The notes under the pieces were generated by a model. That model made no database searches. It had not been told where the DNA came from and saw only the letters and a list, made by a program, of their open reading frames with translations. A stretch of DNA of 12,990 bases from Desulfobacteraceae bacterium (GTDB lineage Bacteria > Desulfobacterota > Desulfobacteria > Desulfobacterales > SURF-15): positions 1 through 12,990 of the forward strand of contig QZKK01000026.1 in the NCBI GenBank assembly GCA_003599475.1, given 5' to 3'. How positions within the stretch are numbered: position 1 is the stretch's first letter; each line of letters opens with the position of its first letter. Shown here one piece after another: positions 6,689 through 12,990 of this stretch. A program made the translations under genes and the position numbers.

Positions 6689-6824
6689 CCGCTCGCTTCA
6701 ATTGGATATCGGTGGATCCATACAAAATTCTAAGGCATTGATTTCAATATACCATTGTTGATCCAATCGATATGGTTCGAGGGTCGGAGATCGTGTCTAC
6801 AGGAGCCGTTTTCAAGGAGGGTGC

Positions 6825-8102
6825 ATGAAATCGAAAGACTGCGGGAAGGTTCTCTTGTCGATGGTTGTGGTTGCGGTGATCGCCGCCTGCGGATCCGAAC
6901 AGGCGCTGGATGTCGATACCGTCCTATCCCAGCCCCAGACCTATGTGGGCTCGGATACCTGCAAGCAGTGCCACCTGGAGCATTATGATTCCTGGAAGAT
7001 GACCGTTCACAGCCGCATGCTTCAGGATGCGCAGAAAAACGAGGATGCCATCATCCCGCCTTATAATAGGGACCAGATTCGAACCGAGCTCGCCAAGCTC
7101 GGGGACAAGCTGAAGGTTTCCGCCGATCAGGTCTACATCCCCGAAAAGAGCGAGATCCGATACACGATCGGAAGCCAGTGGAAGCAGCGGTACCTGGTGG
7201 AAAAAGACGGAAAACTCTATATCGCCCCCGTTCAATACAACGTCGATACCGACCGGTGGGTTCCATACCATGAACAAGACTGGGACAAGCGGCCTTGGCT
7301 TTTAGGCTGCGGCGGATGTCATGCGACCGGCGCCGATCTTGAGAAAAACACGTTCAGCGAAACATCCATCGGATGCGAGGCATGCCACGGCAAAGGATCC
7401 TGGCATGCGGCGCTGCCGAAAACGGCCGTGTTCAAGAAGCGCGATACCATCGTCAATCCGGCCAAGTTGACCACGGGGGTGGCGGTCCAGATTTGCGGGT
7501 CCTGCCACAACCGAGGCAAAGCCACACAACATAAAGGGGCCGGCTGGCCGGTCGGCTATAAGCCGGGAAAGGGCCTAGAGGCCTATTACAAATCGACCAG
7601 CTACGCCGCAGGAGACAAGGCCCACATGTGGGCGATTGAATTTTCCAAGGGGCATCACCAGCAATACATCGACTGGGCGCAGTCGAAGCACTTTCAGGAA
7701 GGGGTGACCTGTCTGTCGTGTCATTACGTTCACCAGATCGGCATTGCGCCTACCCGTTCTCAGACTTTTGCCGCCGGTTCGCAGCAATGCCTCCAATGTC
7801 ACCAGGTGGTGAACAACAATTTGGCCCATTCCATCCATTCATTCGGCAACTGCGTCGGATGCCATATGCCGAGGATTGCCAGGAGTGCGGAATTCGGCGA
7901 CATCCACAGCCATGTGTTCACGACGTTGCTGCCGAAGGATACCCTGAACAACCCGGAGGTTCCAAACTCTTGCCAGACCTGCCACCATCATAAGGATCAG
8001 GATTTAAAAGAGCTTCAGAAAAATTGGGAGGCCCTGACGAAGCTGCCCAAACCGCAGGGCCAACCTGCGGAAGCTTCGGTCAAATACGAGTTTCCCCGGT
8101 AG
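6825..8102 (+). CDS. Octaheme c-type cytochrome lipoprotein
   Basis: The 425-residue protein begins with a lipoprotein signal (VVVAVIAAC, lipidated C22) and starts at ATG 6825 after AAGGAGG. It has eight CXXCH heme sites, with cysteines beginning at residues 46, 162, 184, 224, 296, 322, 343 and 383. The opening TYVGSDTCKQCHLEHYDSWKMTVHSRM is typical of the cytochrome c554 / multiheme Cytochrome_C554-like group. Many extra His residues (HHQQY, SIHSF, HSHVF, CHHHK) can serve as distal ligands. The wide gap between hemes 1 and 2 (about 110 residues) holds a beta-rich segment (IRYTIGSQWKQRYLVEKDGKLYIAPVQ) seen in related multiheme proteins. No catalytic CXXCK heme is present, so electron transfer is more likely than nitrite or hydroxylamine reduction. 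First gene of a three-gene operon with a membrane anchor and cytochrome b. The side of the membrane (inner or outer leaflet) is not decided by the residues after C22 (GSEQ). Confidence 0.93.
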   Translation: MKSKDCGKVLLSMVVVAVIAACGSEQALDVDTVLSQPQTYVGSDTCKQCHLEHYDSWKMTVHSRMLQDAQKNEDAIIPPYNRDQIRTELAKLGDKLKVSADQVYIPEKSEIRYTIGSQWKQRYLVEKDGKLYIAPVQYNVDTDRWVPYHEQDWDKRPWLLGCGGCHATGADLEKNTFSETSIGCEACHGKGSWHAALPKTAVFKKRDTIVNPAKLTTGVAVQICGSCHNRGKATQHKGAGWPVGYKPGKGLEAYYKSTSYAAGDKAHMWAIEFSKGHHQQYIDWAQSKHFQEGVTCLSCHYVHQIGIAPTRSQTFAAGSQQCLQCHQVVNNNLAHSIHSFGNCVGCHMPRIARSAEFGDIHSHVFTTLLPKDTLNNPEVPNSCQTCHHHKDQDLKELQKNWEALTKLPKPQGQPAEASVKYEFPR

Positions 8103-8120
8103 ATTTCAGGAGAGCCTGCA

Positions 8121-8861
8121 ATGGCGGCGACATCAAGAATCGGAAAGATCCTTCGGATATCGGCGGTGATCCTTGGCCTGATGCCGGCTGCGAGCGGATC
8201 CGCCCAGGAAGAGGTGGCTTCCGCCATCCGGCGGTATAAGGACCGGGAGGCCAGCACGGGCTATTATGAGGAGTATGAGGTTTTACCCGGCCGGCAACGC
8301 CCGTTTGTAGAAATACCGGGCGTCCGTAGGGGAATCTTTCCCTATAGCCCGACTGCAGCCAAGGTGCGAATCCGCAGGTACCTTGCGGACTCCCATCTGG
8401 GCATCAAATTCTACGAAAACCGCCGGTGTGAAGGCTGCCATATCGAACAGACACTGGATATCCATACGGTCCGGGCCAATCTTACCTGCCGCCAGTGCCA
8501 CGGCGGGGAACCGGTTGCCAGTATCGAGCATTACTACTCACCCATGAACCCGATCCGAAAGCACGCATATGTCTGCTCCAAGTGCCATGAAGGGGCCAGC
8601 GCTTCGTATGCAAGCTACATTGTGCACGAACCGCCGGCCGGATCGCTTGCTGCAAAGCAGACTTTTCCGGTCTTGTATTATACTTTCTGGCTTATGCTGG
8701 TGCTTCTTTTGGGGACTCTGGCATTCTTTATTCCCCACAGCTTTTTGACGGGTATCAGAGAGTTGTTCATGTTAGCCGGTATCAGAGAGTTATTCATGAG
8801 AACGAGAGAGCTATTCAAGAGAAGAGGAAAGGGAGGAGACGATGCCGATGGTGTGCATTAA
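8121..8861 (+). CDS. Triheme c-type cytochrome with C-terminal membrane anchor
   Basis: The 246-residue protein starts at ATG 8121 after AGGAGAG, 18 bases behind the octaheme gene. It has an N-terminal Sec signal peptide (cut likely after ASGSA, residue 28) and three CXXCH sites: CEGCH 103, CRQCH 123 and CSKCH 152. One strong membrane helix follows (about 184-206, VLYYTFWLMLVLLLGTLAFFIP), then a cytoplasmic basic tail with a 9-residue repeat. The topology is therefore a periplasmic heme domain tethered from its C-terminus, the reverse of NapC/NrfH (N-terminal anchor). It should sit between the b-type cytochrome and the octaheme lipoprotein, passing electrons one way or the other. Its stop overlaps the next gene by 20 bp. 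I recognise no named family. Confidence 0.9.
   Translation: MAATSRIGKILRISAVILGLMPAASGSAQEEVASAIRRYKDREASTGYYEEYEVLPGRQRPFVEIPGVRRGIFPYSPTAAKVRIRRYLADSHLGIKFYENRRCEGCHIEQTLDIHTVRANLTCRQCHGGEPVASIEHYYSPMNPIRKHAYVCSKCHEGASASYASYIVHEPPAGSLAAKQTFPVLYYTFWLMLVLLLGTLAFFIPHSFLTGIRELFMLAGIRELFMRTRELFKRRGKGGDDADGVH
8751..8825 (+). repeat. 27-bp in-frame tandem repeat encoding GIRELFM units
   Basis: Unit 1 (8751-8777) and unit 2 (8778-8804) begin with the same 14 bases and share the pattern that encodes GIRELFM. A third, shortened unit (RELFK) follows, offset by 21 instead of 27 bases. The units give GIRELFMLA, GIRELFMRT and RELFKRRGK in the cytoplasmic tail of the triheme cytochrome, each an amphipathic basic helix turn. 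Confidence 0.85.
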
Positions 8862-9669
8862 ACGATTCGGTAAGTTGGACCGGCTGTTTCATCTCTTCCT
8901 TATGCTGAGCTTTCTGATTCAGTCGGCTACGGGTTTTAGCCGACTGTTCATCACGACAGACTGGGGAAAGAGGCTGAGCGGCGTCTTCGGCGGGTACGAA
9001 ACCTCGACATCGATCCATCGATGGGTTGGAATTTTCATGATTGCAGGTTTTCTGCTTCATATTGTCTTTCTGGTTGCAAGAGTTCAATGGAGGAACCTGA
9101 GAGACAGCATTTTCGGCCCCGATTCGATAGTCCCCACCTACCGAGATGTGCAACATCTCTGGCGGCGCATTCTGTGGTTCTTCGGCATCGGAACCTCCCC
9201 CCGATTCGATCGATGGTCCTACTGGGAAAAGTTCGACTACTGGGCGGTCTTCTGGGGCCTGCCGCTTTTGGCAATAACCGGACTGATGCTGATCTACCCT
9301 TTTCAGACGACGAGGGTTGTGCCGGGATGGACACTGAATATCGCCGTGCTTCTGCATCGGGCGGAAGCAATTTTGGCGGTCAGCTATATCTTTATCGTTC
9401 ATTTTTTTATCGGGCATGCCCGCCCCTCGAGTTTTCCGATGAATGAGGCGATGTTTTCCGGCAGTGTTACCGTGGAATCGGCAATGGAGGAAAAACCGGC
9501 CTGGGTGGAGCGTCTGAAGAAGGAAGGTAAACTCGAGGTCATCGAAGCGAATCCTCCGGCCCTCTGGTATCGGGTTGTTTATTTTGCTTTTGGGTACACC
9601 GCCCTGGGATTCGGAATCTATTTGCTGATAAACGGAATCGTATACAGCCCGCATATCCGCCTGCACTGA
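8842..9669 (+). CDS. Membrane cytochrome b (b561/FdhI-like), five transmembrane helices
   Basis: This 275-residue protein starts at ATG 8842 after GGGAGGAG; ATG 8848 is an alternative. Hydrophobic segments lie at about 12-31, 59-80, 133-153, 166-190 and 244-268. His residues suited to ligate two b-hemes are H17 (DRLFHLFL), H59 (SIHRW), H73 (LLHIVF), H172 (LLHRAEAI) and H187 (IVHFFIGH). This is the layout of di-heme cytochrome b subunits of Ni/Fe hydrogenase, formate dehydrogenase and bc-type quinone oxidoreductases. With the two c-type cytochromes of the operon it most likely exchanges electrons with menaquinol. A hydrophilic loop (about 82-132, Trp- and Arg-rich) between helices 2 and 3 is longer than in plain b561. 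No dehydrogenase catalytic subunit is nearby, so the partner is the c-type chain. Confidence 0.88.
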   Translation: MPMVCIKRFGKLDRLFHLFLMLSFLIQSATGFSRLFITTDWGKRLSGVFGGYETSTSIHRWVGIFMIAGFLLHIVFLVARVQWRNLRDSIFGPDSIVPTYRDVQHLWRRILWFFGIGTSPRFDRWSYWEKFDYWAVFWGLPLLAITGLMLIYPFQTTRVVPGWTLNIAVLLHRAEAILAVSYIFIVHFFIGHARPSSFPMNEAMFSGSVTVESAMEEKPAWVERLKKEGKLEVIEANPPALWYRVVYFAFGYTALGFGIYLLINGIVYSPHIRLH

Positions 9670-9692
9670 TATCCTGGATATGCCGTGAATGG

Positions 9693-9720
9693 AGGCTGCC
9701 CGACGGAAGTGCAGCCTTTT
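9693..9720 (+). terminator. Probable intrinsic terminator of the cytochrome operon
   Basis: AGGCTGC (9693-9699) pairs with GCAGCCT (9711-9717) around an 11-base loop, followed by only four T. It lies 24 bp after the cytochrome b stop and before a convergent gene. The short T-run makes it moderate. Confidence 0.55.
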
Positions 9721-9770
9721 CAAGATTGCCGGCGGTTCAAACCGCATTTCATCCATGCCGCGAGTTCGAA

Positions 9771-10358
9771 TCAGCCCGCGGACTGTTTGAACCGATTCAC
9801 CAGCTCCCGCAGCGGCTGACCGTTGGGCGCCGTTGCCGCGGGGTTGATTTCGAGCAGTTTTTCCCATGCCTCGATGGCGCCCTCCCTGTCGTTCAGGTCA
9901 TGGAGCAGGACGATCCCCTTGTTGAACCGGGAGACTTCGTGTCTGGGATCGATTCCGATGGCCTTGTCGAAAGCCTTGATCGCTTCCTCCGGCTTTCCGC
10001 TCCTGCGGTACATGACCCCGAGATCCGTCTGTACGTCGGCATTGCGTGGGTTCAAGGCGAGTGACTTTTCGTAGGCCCGGATGGCGCTTTCAAAATTGTC
10101 GGTATCGAAATAGAGGTTACCCAGCCGGGTCCAGGCATCCGCATTTTTTGGATTCTGTTCCAATTCCTTTTCGAGCGCAAGGATTTGTCCGGCCTGCTCC
10201 TGAGTGATCTGCGGGCTCGCAGCGGCCTGCTGTTGAGGGGCTCCGGCCGGCATTTGAACTCCAGGAGCGGACTTGTAGGCGCTGAGAACAACCCCGCCTA
10301 GAAACCCGATTCCCAGCGCAATGAAGGCCATCAGCAGCGCGCTGCTTTTTTTCATCAT
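9771..10358 (-). CDS. Membrane-anchored tetratricopeptide repeat protein
   Basis: The 195-residue protein (start ATG 10358, alternative ATG 10355) has one N-terminal membrane helix (about 7-27, rich in Ala, Leu and Gly). A Pro/Gln/Ala linker (30-52) and an acidic helix (53-69) follow. Then come three TPR units at about 73-104 (ADAWTRLGNLYFDTDNFESAI), 107-139 (ADVQTDLGVMYRRSGKPEEAI) and 141-174. Its shape, one anchor plus periplasmic TPRs, recalls CcmI/NrfG-type apocytochrome c chaperones. It lies beside a cytochrome operon (convergent, about 100 bp from its stop), which makes that role attractive but unproven; generic TPR scaffolds look the same. The start is preceded by only a weak Shine-Dalgarno sequence (CGGA); a much better one serves the overlapping ten-codon ORF upstream. 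Confidence 0.85.
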   Translation of the reverse strand: MMKKSSALLMAFIALGIGFLGGVVLSAYKSAPGVQMPAGAPQQQAAASPQITQEQAGQILALEKELEQNPKNADAWTRLGNLYFDTDNFESAIRAYEKSLALNPRNADVQTDLGVMYRRSGKPEEAIKAFDKAIGIDPRHEVSRFNKGIVLLHDLNDREGAIEAWEKLLEINPAATAPNGQPLRELVNRFKQSAG

Positions 10359-10387
10359 ATCCGATTCCGTTTTTTTTTTGCGGCCAT
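10355..10387 (-). other. Ten-codon ORF with A10 slippery tract overlapping the TPR gene start
   Basis: On the minus strand, ATG 10387 follows a good ribosome site (AGGGAG, about six bases away) and encodes MAAKKKRNRI. It stops at TGA 10355-10357, overlapping the TPR start ATG 10356-10358 by two bases (ATGA). The lysines come from a run of ten A (10370-10379). One extra A would put this ORF in frame with the TPR gene (MAAKKKKTESDMMKK). Either reading couples the two: stop-start overlap or slippage. Confidence 0.55.
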
Positions 10388-10544
10388 GGAAACTCCCTGT
10401 AAGAATTCGGCTCTATTGCAAAGTGCCTTCCTGTCACGGCGCGCATAGCCGATGGCTCATGGCGGCACCCGGGCGATAGAGCACCCATCCATCAACTGTT
10501 ACAGTGGAGCATAACCATAAGCGGGGGACGGGTCAAGCCCAGGT

Positions 10545-10597
10545 GAACGGTGGTTGAAAACAGGATGAATTATGGATAGAGTGATCCATAACCGTTC
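10545..10597. repeat. Nested inverted repeats upstream of the PP2C gene
   Basis: TTATGGAT (10570-10577) and ATCCATAA (10584-10591) form a perfect 8-bp stem with a 6-base loop. Outside it, GAACGGT (10545-10551) is the reverse complement of ACCGTTC (10591-10597). The structure ends about 50 bases before the phosphatase start and has no T-run, so an operator or mRNA leader element is more likely than a terminator. The divergent spacer 10359-10647 shows no other clear signal. Confidence 0.55.
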
Positions 10598-10647
10598 AGC
10601 CCCGGGCACGGAGACACGAAGAAGATTTATCAGGCGGAAAGCTGAAA

Positions 10648-11427
10648 ATGGATCGTAGAATACAGGTTGCCGCGCGGACCCATGTCGGATTCATTCGTAA
10701 GAACAACGAAGACAGCAGCCTCATCATCGACGGCTCGACAGGCGATTACGATACCGATCGGCTGGGGCGCATGTTCGTGATCGCCGACGGCATGGGGGGG
10801 CATGCGGCAGGTGAAATTGCCAGCCGGATTGCCTGCGAAGGGTTACGCACCTACTACCGGATGGAGGAAGCGGATGCGGCGAAAACGGAACCCTCCCCGG
10901 AATCCGCGATGCAAAAACTCGAATCCGTCATTCGCGAAACCAACGCCAGGGTCTACCGCAATGCCCGGGAAAACCGGGCTCGGCTGGGAATGGGAACGAC
11001 CCTTTCCGTTCTCCTCCTGCTGAAGCATGCGGCGATCATCGGCCATGTAGGAGACAGCAGAATCTATCTTTTCCGAAACCGGCGCCTGCTCCGGCTGACC
11101 ATCGATCATACCCGGGTCCAGGCCATGGTGGATCAGGGATATCTCACGGCCGAAGAAGCCGCACGACATCCCCAGCGGCATATCCTGCTTGAGGCCGTCG
11201 GGACCGCAGAGTCTCTGGAAAATGTCTTTACCCGAAACGAACCGGTTCAGGAAGAAGATGCCTTTCTCCTTTGCAGCGACGGGCTGACCGACATGCTGCT
11301 CGATTCGCGGATCGAGCAGCTTCTCATCGAAAACCCCGATCCCGGGGATGCCTGCAATCGACTGCTGGAAGAGGCGCTGGCAAACGGCGGAATCGACAAC
11401 GTGACGGTGATCGCGGTGCGGGTTTAG
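10648..11427 (+). CDS. PP2C-type serine/threonine protein phosphatase (Stp/PrpC-like)
   Basis: This 259-residue soluble protein is a complete bacterial PP2C (PPM) domain. The Mg2+/Mn2+ residues sit in the canonical motifs: E21-D22 in RKNNEDS, D47 in VIADGMGGHAAG, D136 in IGHVGDSRIYLF, D211 in LLCSDGLTD and D250 with N251 in GGIDNVTVI. GMGTT (residues 114-118) is the conserved core strand. R6 to R17 (RIQVAARTHVGFIRKNNED) is the usual start of stand-alone PrpC/Stp enzymes, which remove phosphate from targets of Hanks-type kinases. No kinase gene is in the window. The start ATG 10648 has a weak ribosome site (GCGGAAA). There is no membrane segment or sensor domain. lgt follows 77 bp later, same strand, with no terminator between, so co-transcription is possible. 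Confidence 0.95.
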   Translation: MDRRIQVAARTHVGFIRKNNEDSSLIIDGSTGDYDTDRLGRMFVIADGMGGHAAGEIASRIACEGLRTYYRMEEADAAKTEPSPESAMQKLESVIRETNARVYRNARENRARLGMGTTLSVLLLLKHAAIIGHVGDSRIYLFRNRRLLRLTIDHTRVQAMVDQGYLTAEEAARHPQRHILLEAVGTAESLENVFTRNEPVQEEDAFLLCSDGLTDMLLDSRIEQLLIENPDPGDACNRLLEEALANGGIDNVTVIAVRV

Positions 11428-11459
11428 AAGGGGCCGGGTTGCGGGATGCGGATTCGGCA

Positions 11460-11476
11460 ATTCGCATTTCGGATTT
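11460..11476. repeat. Second copy of the dispersed ATTCG(A/C)ATTTCGGATTT repeat
   Basis: ATTCGCATTTCGGATTT here is the reverse complement of 2043-2059 with one mismatch. It lies in the 77-bp spacer between the phosphatase gene and lgt, next to GATGCGGATTCGGCAATTCGCAT, which can form a short hairpin. Confidence 0.55.
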
Positions 11477-11504
11477 AAATGTATTTCTATACAGGGTTTT
11501 TAAA

Positions 11505-12356
11505 GTGGAAAGTTTCCTGCAATTCTGGCAGCACCTTCCCGGGAACATCGATCCGGTGGTGTTTGAAATCGGCTGGTTCAAGCTGCAGTACTACGGATTG
11601 ATGTACATCGTGGCCTTCGCCCTGACCTATCTCCTGGTCGCTTACCGCGTCAATCACGAGGACCGATTCGAAATCAGCCTGGATCAGGTCAAGGAGGTAA
11701 CGATAAATCTCGTTCTCGGGCTGGTCATCGGAGCCCGGCTGGGATACGTCGTCTTCTACAATCTTTCCTATTACCTGCACCACCCACTGGAAATCGTTCT
11801 TCCTTTCCGCTTCGAAGACGGGATGGAGTTTACCGGAATATCGGGCATGTCCTACCACGGCGGGCTTATCGGCGCGATGGCGGCCGGCTGGCTCTATATC
11901 CGAAAACAGAGGCTCGGCTTTTGGGAAGCGTGCGATCTTTTCATTCCGGCCATTCCGCTAGGATATACATTCGGCCGGCTGGGGAATTTCATCAACGGAG
12001 AGCTTTACGGCCGCGCCACCGATTCCGCGATCGGCATGTATTTCCCGCAGGCTCCCGGGGCGCAGCGCCGGCATCCCTCCCAGCTTTACGAAGCGTTCTT
12101 CGAAGGGATCTTTCTTTTTTCGGTTCTCTGGCTTCTGAGGAAAAAAAAGATGCCTCAAGGCGCCATGCTGTCCCTTTACCTGATCGGCTACGGAACGGTC
12201 CGGTTCTTCATCGAGTATTTCCGGCAGCCGGATGCCCACCTCGGCTTCGTCTTCCTGTCTTTTTCCATGGGCCAGCTCCTCTGCGGGCTGATGATCGCTG
12301 CCGGGGGGATCCTGCTGTTCTTCCTCCGCCGGAGAGAAAGCAGGGGATCCACCTAA
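11505..12356 (+). CDS. lgt: Prolipoprotein diacylglyceryl transferase
   Basis: Lgt transfers a diacylglyceryl group from phosphatidylglycerol to the lipobox Cys of prolipoproteins in the inner membrane. The 283-residue frame starts at GTG 11505 (AGGG eight bases before; the in-frame sequence further upstream is phosphatase and repeat DNA). It shows the family's landmarks: PVVFEIGWFKLQYYGLMY near the N-terminus, MSYHGGLIGA with H118 (E. coli H103), the signature GRLGNFINGELYGR with R158, N161 and E166, HPSQLYE (190-196), and RFFIEYFRQPD with R233 and E237. Seven hydrophobic segments are visible. Length is normal (E. coli 291). The product would process the octaheme lipoprotein of this same window. 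It may be read from the phosphatase transcript; a convergent cysteine desulfurase gene lies beyond. Confidence 0.95.
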   Translation: MESFLQFWQHLPGNIDPVVFEIGWFKLQYYGLMYIVAFALTYLLVAYRVNHEDRFEISLDQVKEVTINLVLGLVIGARLGYVVFYNLSYYLHHPLEIVLPFRFEDGMEFTGISGMSYHGGLIGAMAAGWLYIRKQRLGFWEACDLFIPAIPLGYTFGRLGNFINGELYGRATDSAIGMYFPQAPGAQRRHPSQLYEAFFEGIFLFSVLWLLRKKKMPQGAMLSLYLIGYGTVRFFIEYFRQPDAHLGFVFLSFSMGQLLCGLMIAAGGILLFFLRRRESRGST

Positions 12357-12393
12357 ATCACAAATCACAAGCATCAAAATCTCAAACGATATT

Positions 12394-12442
12394 CAAATAA
12401 ATACTCGATGAGCAACAGATTGTTTGAGTATTTCTTCATTTG
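12394..12442. terminator. AT-rich hairpin between convergent lgt and cysteine desulfurase genes
   Basis: AAATACTC (12399-12406) pairs with GAGTATTT (12426-12433), and CAAAT (12394-12398) with ATTTG (12438-12442). An alternative pairing joins CTCAAAC (12381-12387) to GTTTGAG (12422-12428). A T-rich stretch follows on the plus strand. It may act as a weak two-way terminator or is simply repeat-family DNA (compare AATCACAAATCACAAG 12358-12373 with CTTGTGATTTGG near 12474). Confidence 0.4.
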
Positions 12443-12502
12443 ATTATTTTTCTTATTGTTTGGAATTTGGTTCCTTGTGATTTGGTGCTTACTCTTCCTT
12501 CC

Positions 12503-12544
12503 GACTTCAGACTTCAGACTTCTGATTTCTGATATCTGACTTCC
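12503..12544. repeat. Six-unit 7-bp tandem repeat, GACTTCA/GATTTCT type
   Basis: Units GACTTCA, GACTTCA, GACTTCT, GATTTCT, GATATCT and GACTTCC follow each other without gaps from 12503 to 12544. Similar heptamer runs are, from memory, frequent in intergenic DNA of this bacterial group. Here the run extends into the 3' end of the cysteine desulfurase gene. Confidence 0.85.
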
Positions 12545-12990
12545 GCCATCTGCTCTTCCGGTTTCCAGTAAGGGGAAAGCGCCCGCAGCTTCTCGATGAT
12601 GCCGGGAAGCTTCGAGACGACGAAGTCGATCTCTTTTTCGGTGTTGTAGACGCTGAGGCTGAACCGAATCGAGCCGTGGGCCATCGTGAAAGGAATCCCC
12701 ATGGCCCGCAGAACATGCGACGGCTGAAGCGAGCCGGAGGTGCATGCCGATCCGGAAGAGGCGCAGATGCCGAATTCGTCCATATGCAGCAGGATCGATT
12801 CTCCCTCTACAAACTCGAAGCTGATGTTGGTCGTATTCGGAAGCCGTTCGGCTCCGGCTCCGTTCACCCGGGTGTTCGGGATCTGCAACAGGAGTTGATG
12901 CTCGAGTCTGTCCCGCAGCCGTTTTATCTCCGTGTTTTCCTTTTCCATATTTGCACCTGCCAGTTCGCAGGCTTTCCCCAGCCCGACGAT
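12514..12990 (-). CDS. Cysteine desulfurase, class I NifS/IscS type (C-terminal part; runs off the window)
   Basis: The last 158 codons are present and the gene continues beyond 12990. The persulfide-forming Cys is in ASSGSACTSGS, followed by LQPSHVLRAMGI and HGSIRFSLSVYNTEKEID, the hallmarks of class I (NifS/IscS) enzymes; SufS-type proteins lack the SSGSACTS loop. PNTTNISFEFVEGESILLHMDEFGI is the strand-helix region of the small domain. The PLP lysine and N-terminal domain are outside. The final nine residues (EVRYQKSEV) and the TGA come from the heptamer repeat, so the native C-terminus probably ended soon after SPYWKPEEQ. A symbol is not given because nifS and iscS cannot be separated here without neighbours. 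Confidence 0.93.
   Translation of the reverse strand: MVGLGKACELAGANMEKENTEIKRLRDRLEHQLLLQIPNTRVNGAGAERLPNTTNISFEFVEGESILLHMDEFGICASSGSACTSGSLQPSHVLRAMGIPFTMAHGSIRFSLSVYNTEKEIDFVVSKLPGIIEKLRALSPYWKPEEQMAEVRYQKSEV

Noticed and set aside
8815..9867. A 350-codon minus-strand open frame opposite the cytochrome b gene
   Set aside because: It overlaps the intact cytochrome b and operon terminator, and its sequence is an Arg/Gln/Pro-rich shadow with no domain.
10410..10440. Possible sigma-54 site (AAGGCACTTTGCAA on the minus strand) before the TPR gene
   Set aside because: GG and GC are only six bases apart instead of ten, so RpoN could not use it.
1..12990. CRISPR array, tRNA, rRNA or insertion sequence
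   Set aside because: No regularly spaced repeats with unique spacers, no tRNA cloverleaf or rRNA segments, and no transposase were seen on either strand.

Overview
The window looks like chromosomal DNA of a deltaproteobacterium-type anaerobe (Desulfobacterota or a relative). This is inferred from the c-type cytochrome operon with a sigma-54-type promoter, from codon use, and from the many short dispersed intergenic repeats familiar from that group. No taxonomic marker gene is present, so the assignment is tentative. Most genes read left to right. A 110-residue orphan gene, a TPR protein gene and a cysteine desulfurase gene read right to left.

Left part (1-4500) is accessory and partly decayed. 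It opens with an unrecognised 3' coding end abutting an N-terminally missing UgpC/MalK-type ABC ATPase remnant. A complete Phd/VapB-VapC type II toxin-antitoxin pair follows, with its own sigma-70 promoter. Next come a hyphenated inverted repeat, a small orphan gene, a repeat-bearing spacer, a secreted metal-dependent amidohydrolase broken by a single +1 frameshift, a spacer with tandem 14-bp repeats, and a NAD synthetase ORF lacking its N-terminal ATP-binding half.

Middle part (4500-9720) holds an intact M20 metallopeptidase closed by a strong intrinsic terminator. After a gene-poor leader with a near-consensus -24/-12 promoter comes a tight three-gene operon: an octaheme lipoprotein cytochrome, a triheme cytochrome with a C-terminal membrane anchor, and a five-helix b-type cytochrome. 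Together these could form a membrane quinol:periplasmic cytochrome electron-transfer complex with 11 c-hemes plus b-hemes. This is the most interesting system in the window.

Right part (9770-12990) carries a membrane-anchored TPR protein (minus strand) whose start lies just after an A10 tract and a ten-codon overlapping ORF. It is followed by a PP2C-type Ser/Thr phosphatase and lgt (prolipoprotein diacylglyceryl transferase, needed for lipoproteins such as the octaheme cytochrome). The window ends in the C-terminal part of a cysteine desulfurase, whose last residues and stop codon are supplied by a 7-bp tandem repeat.
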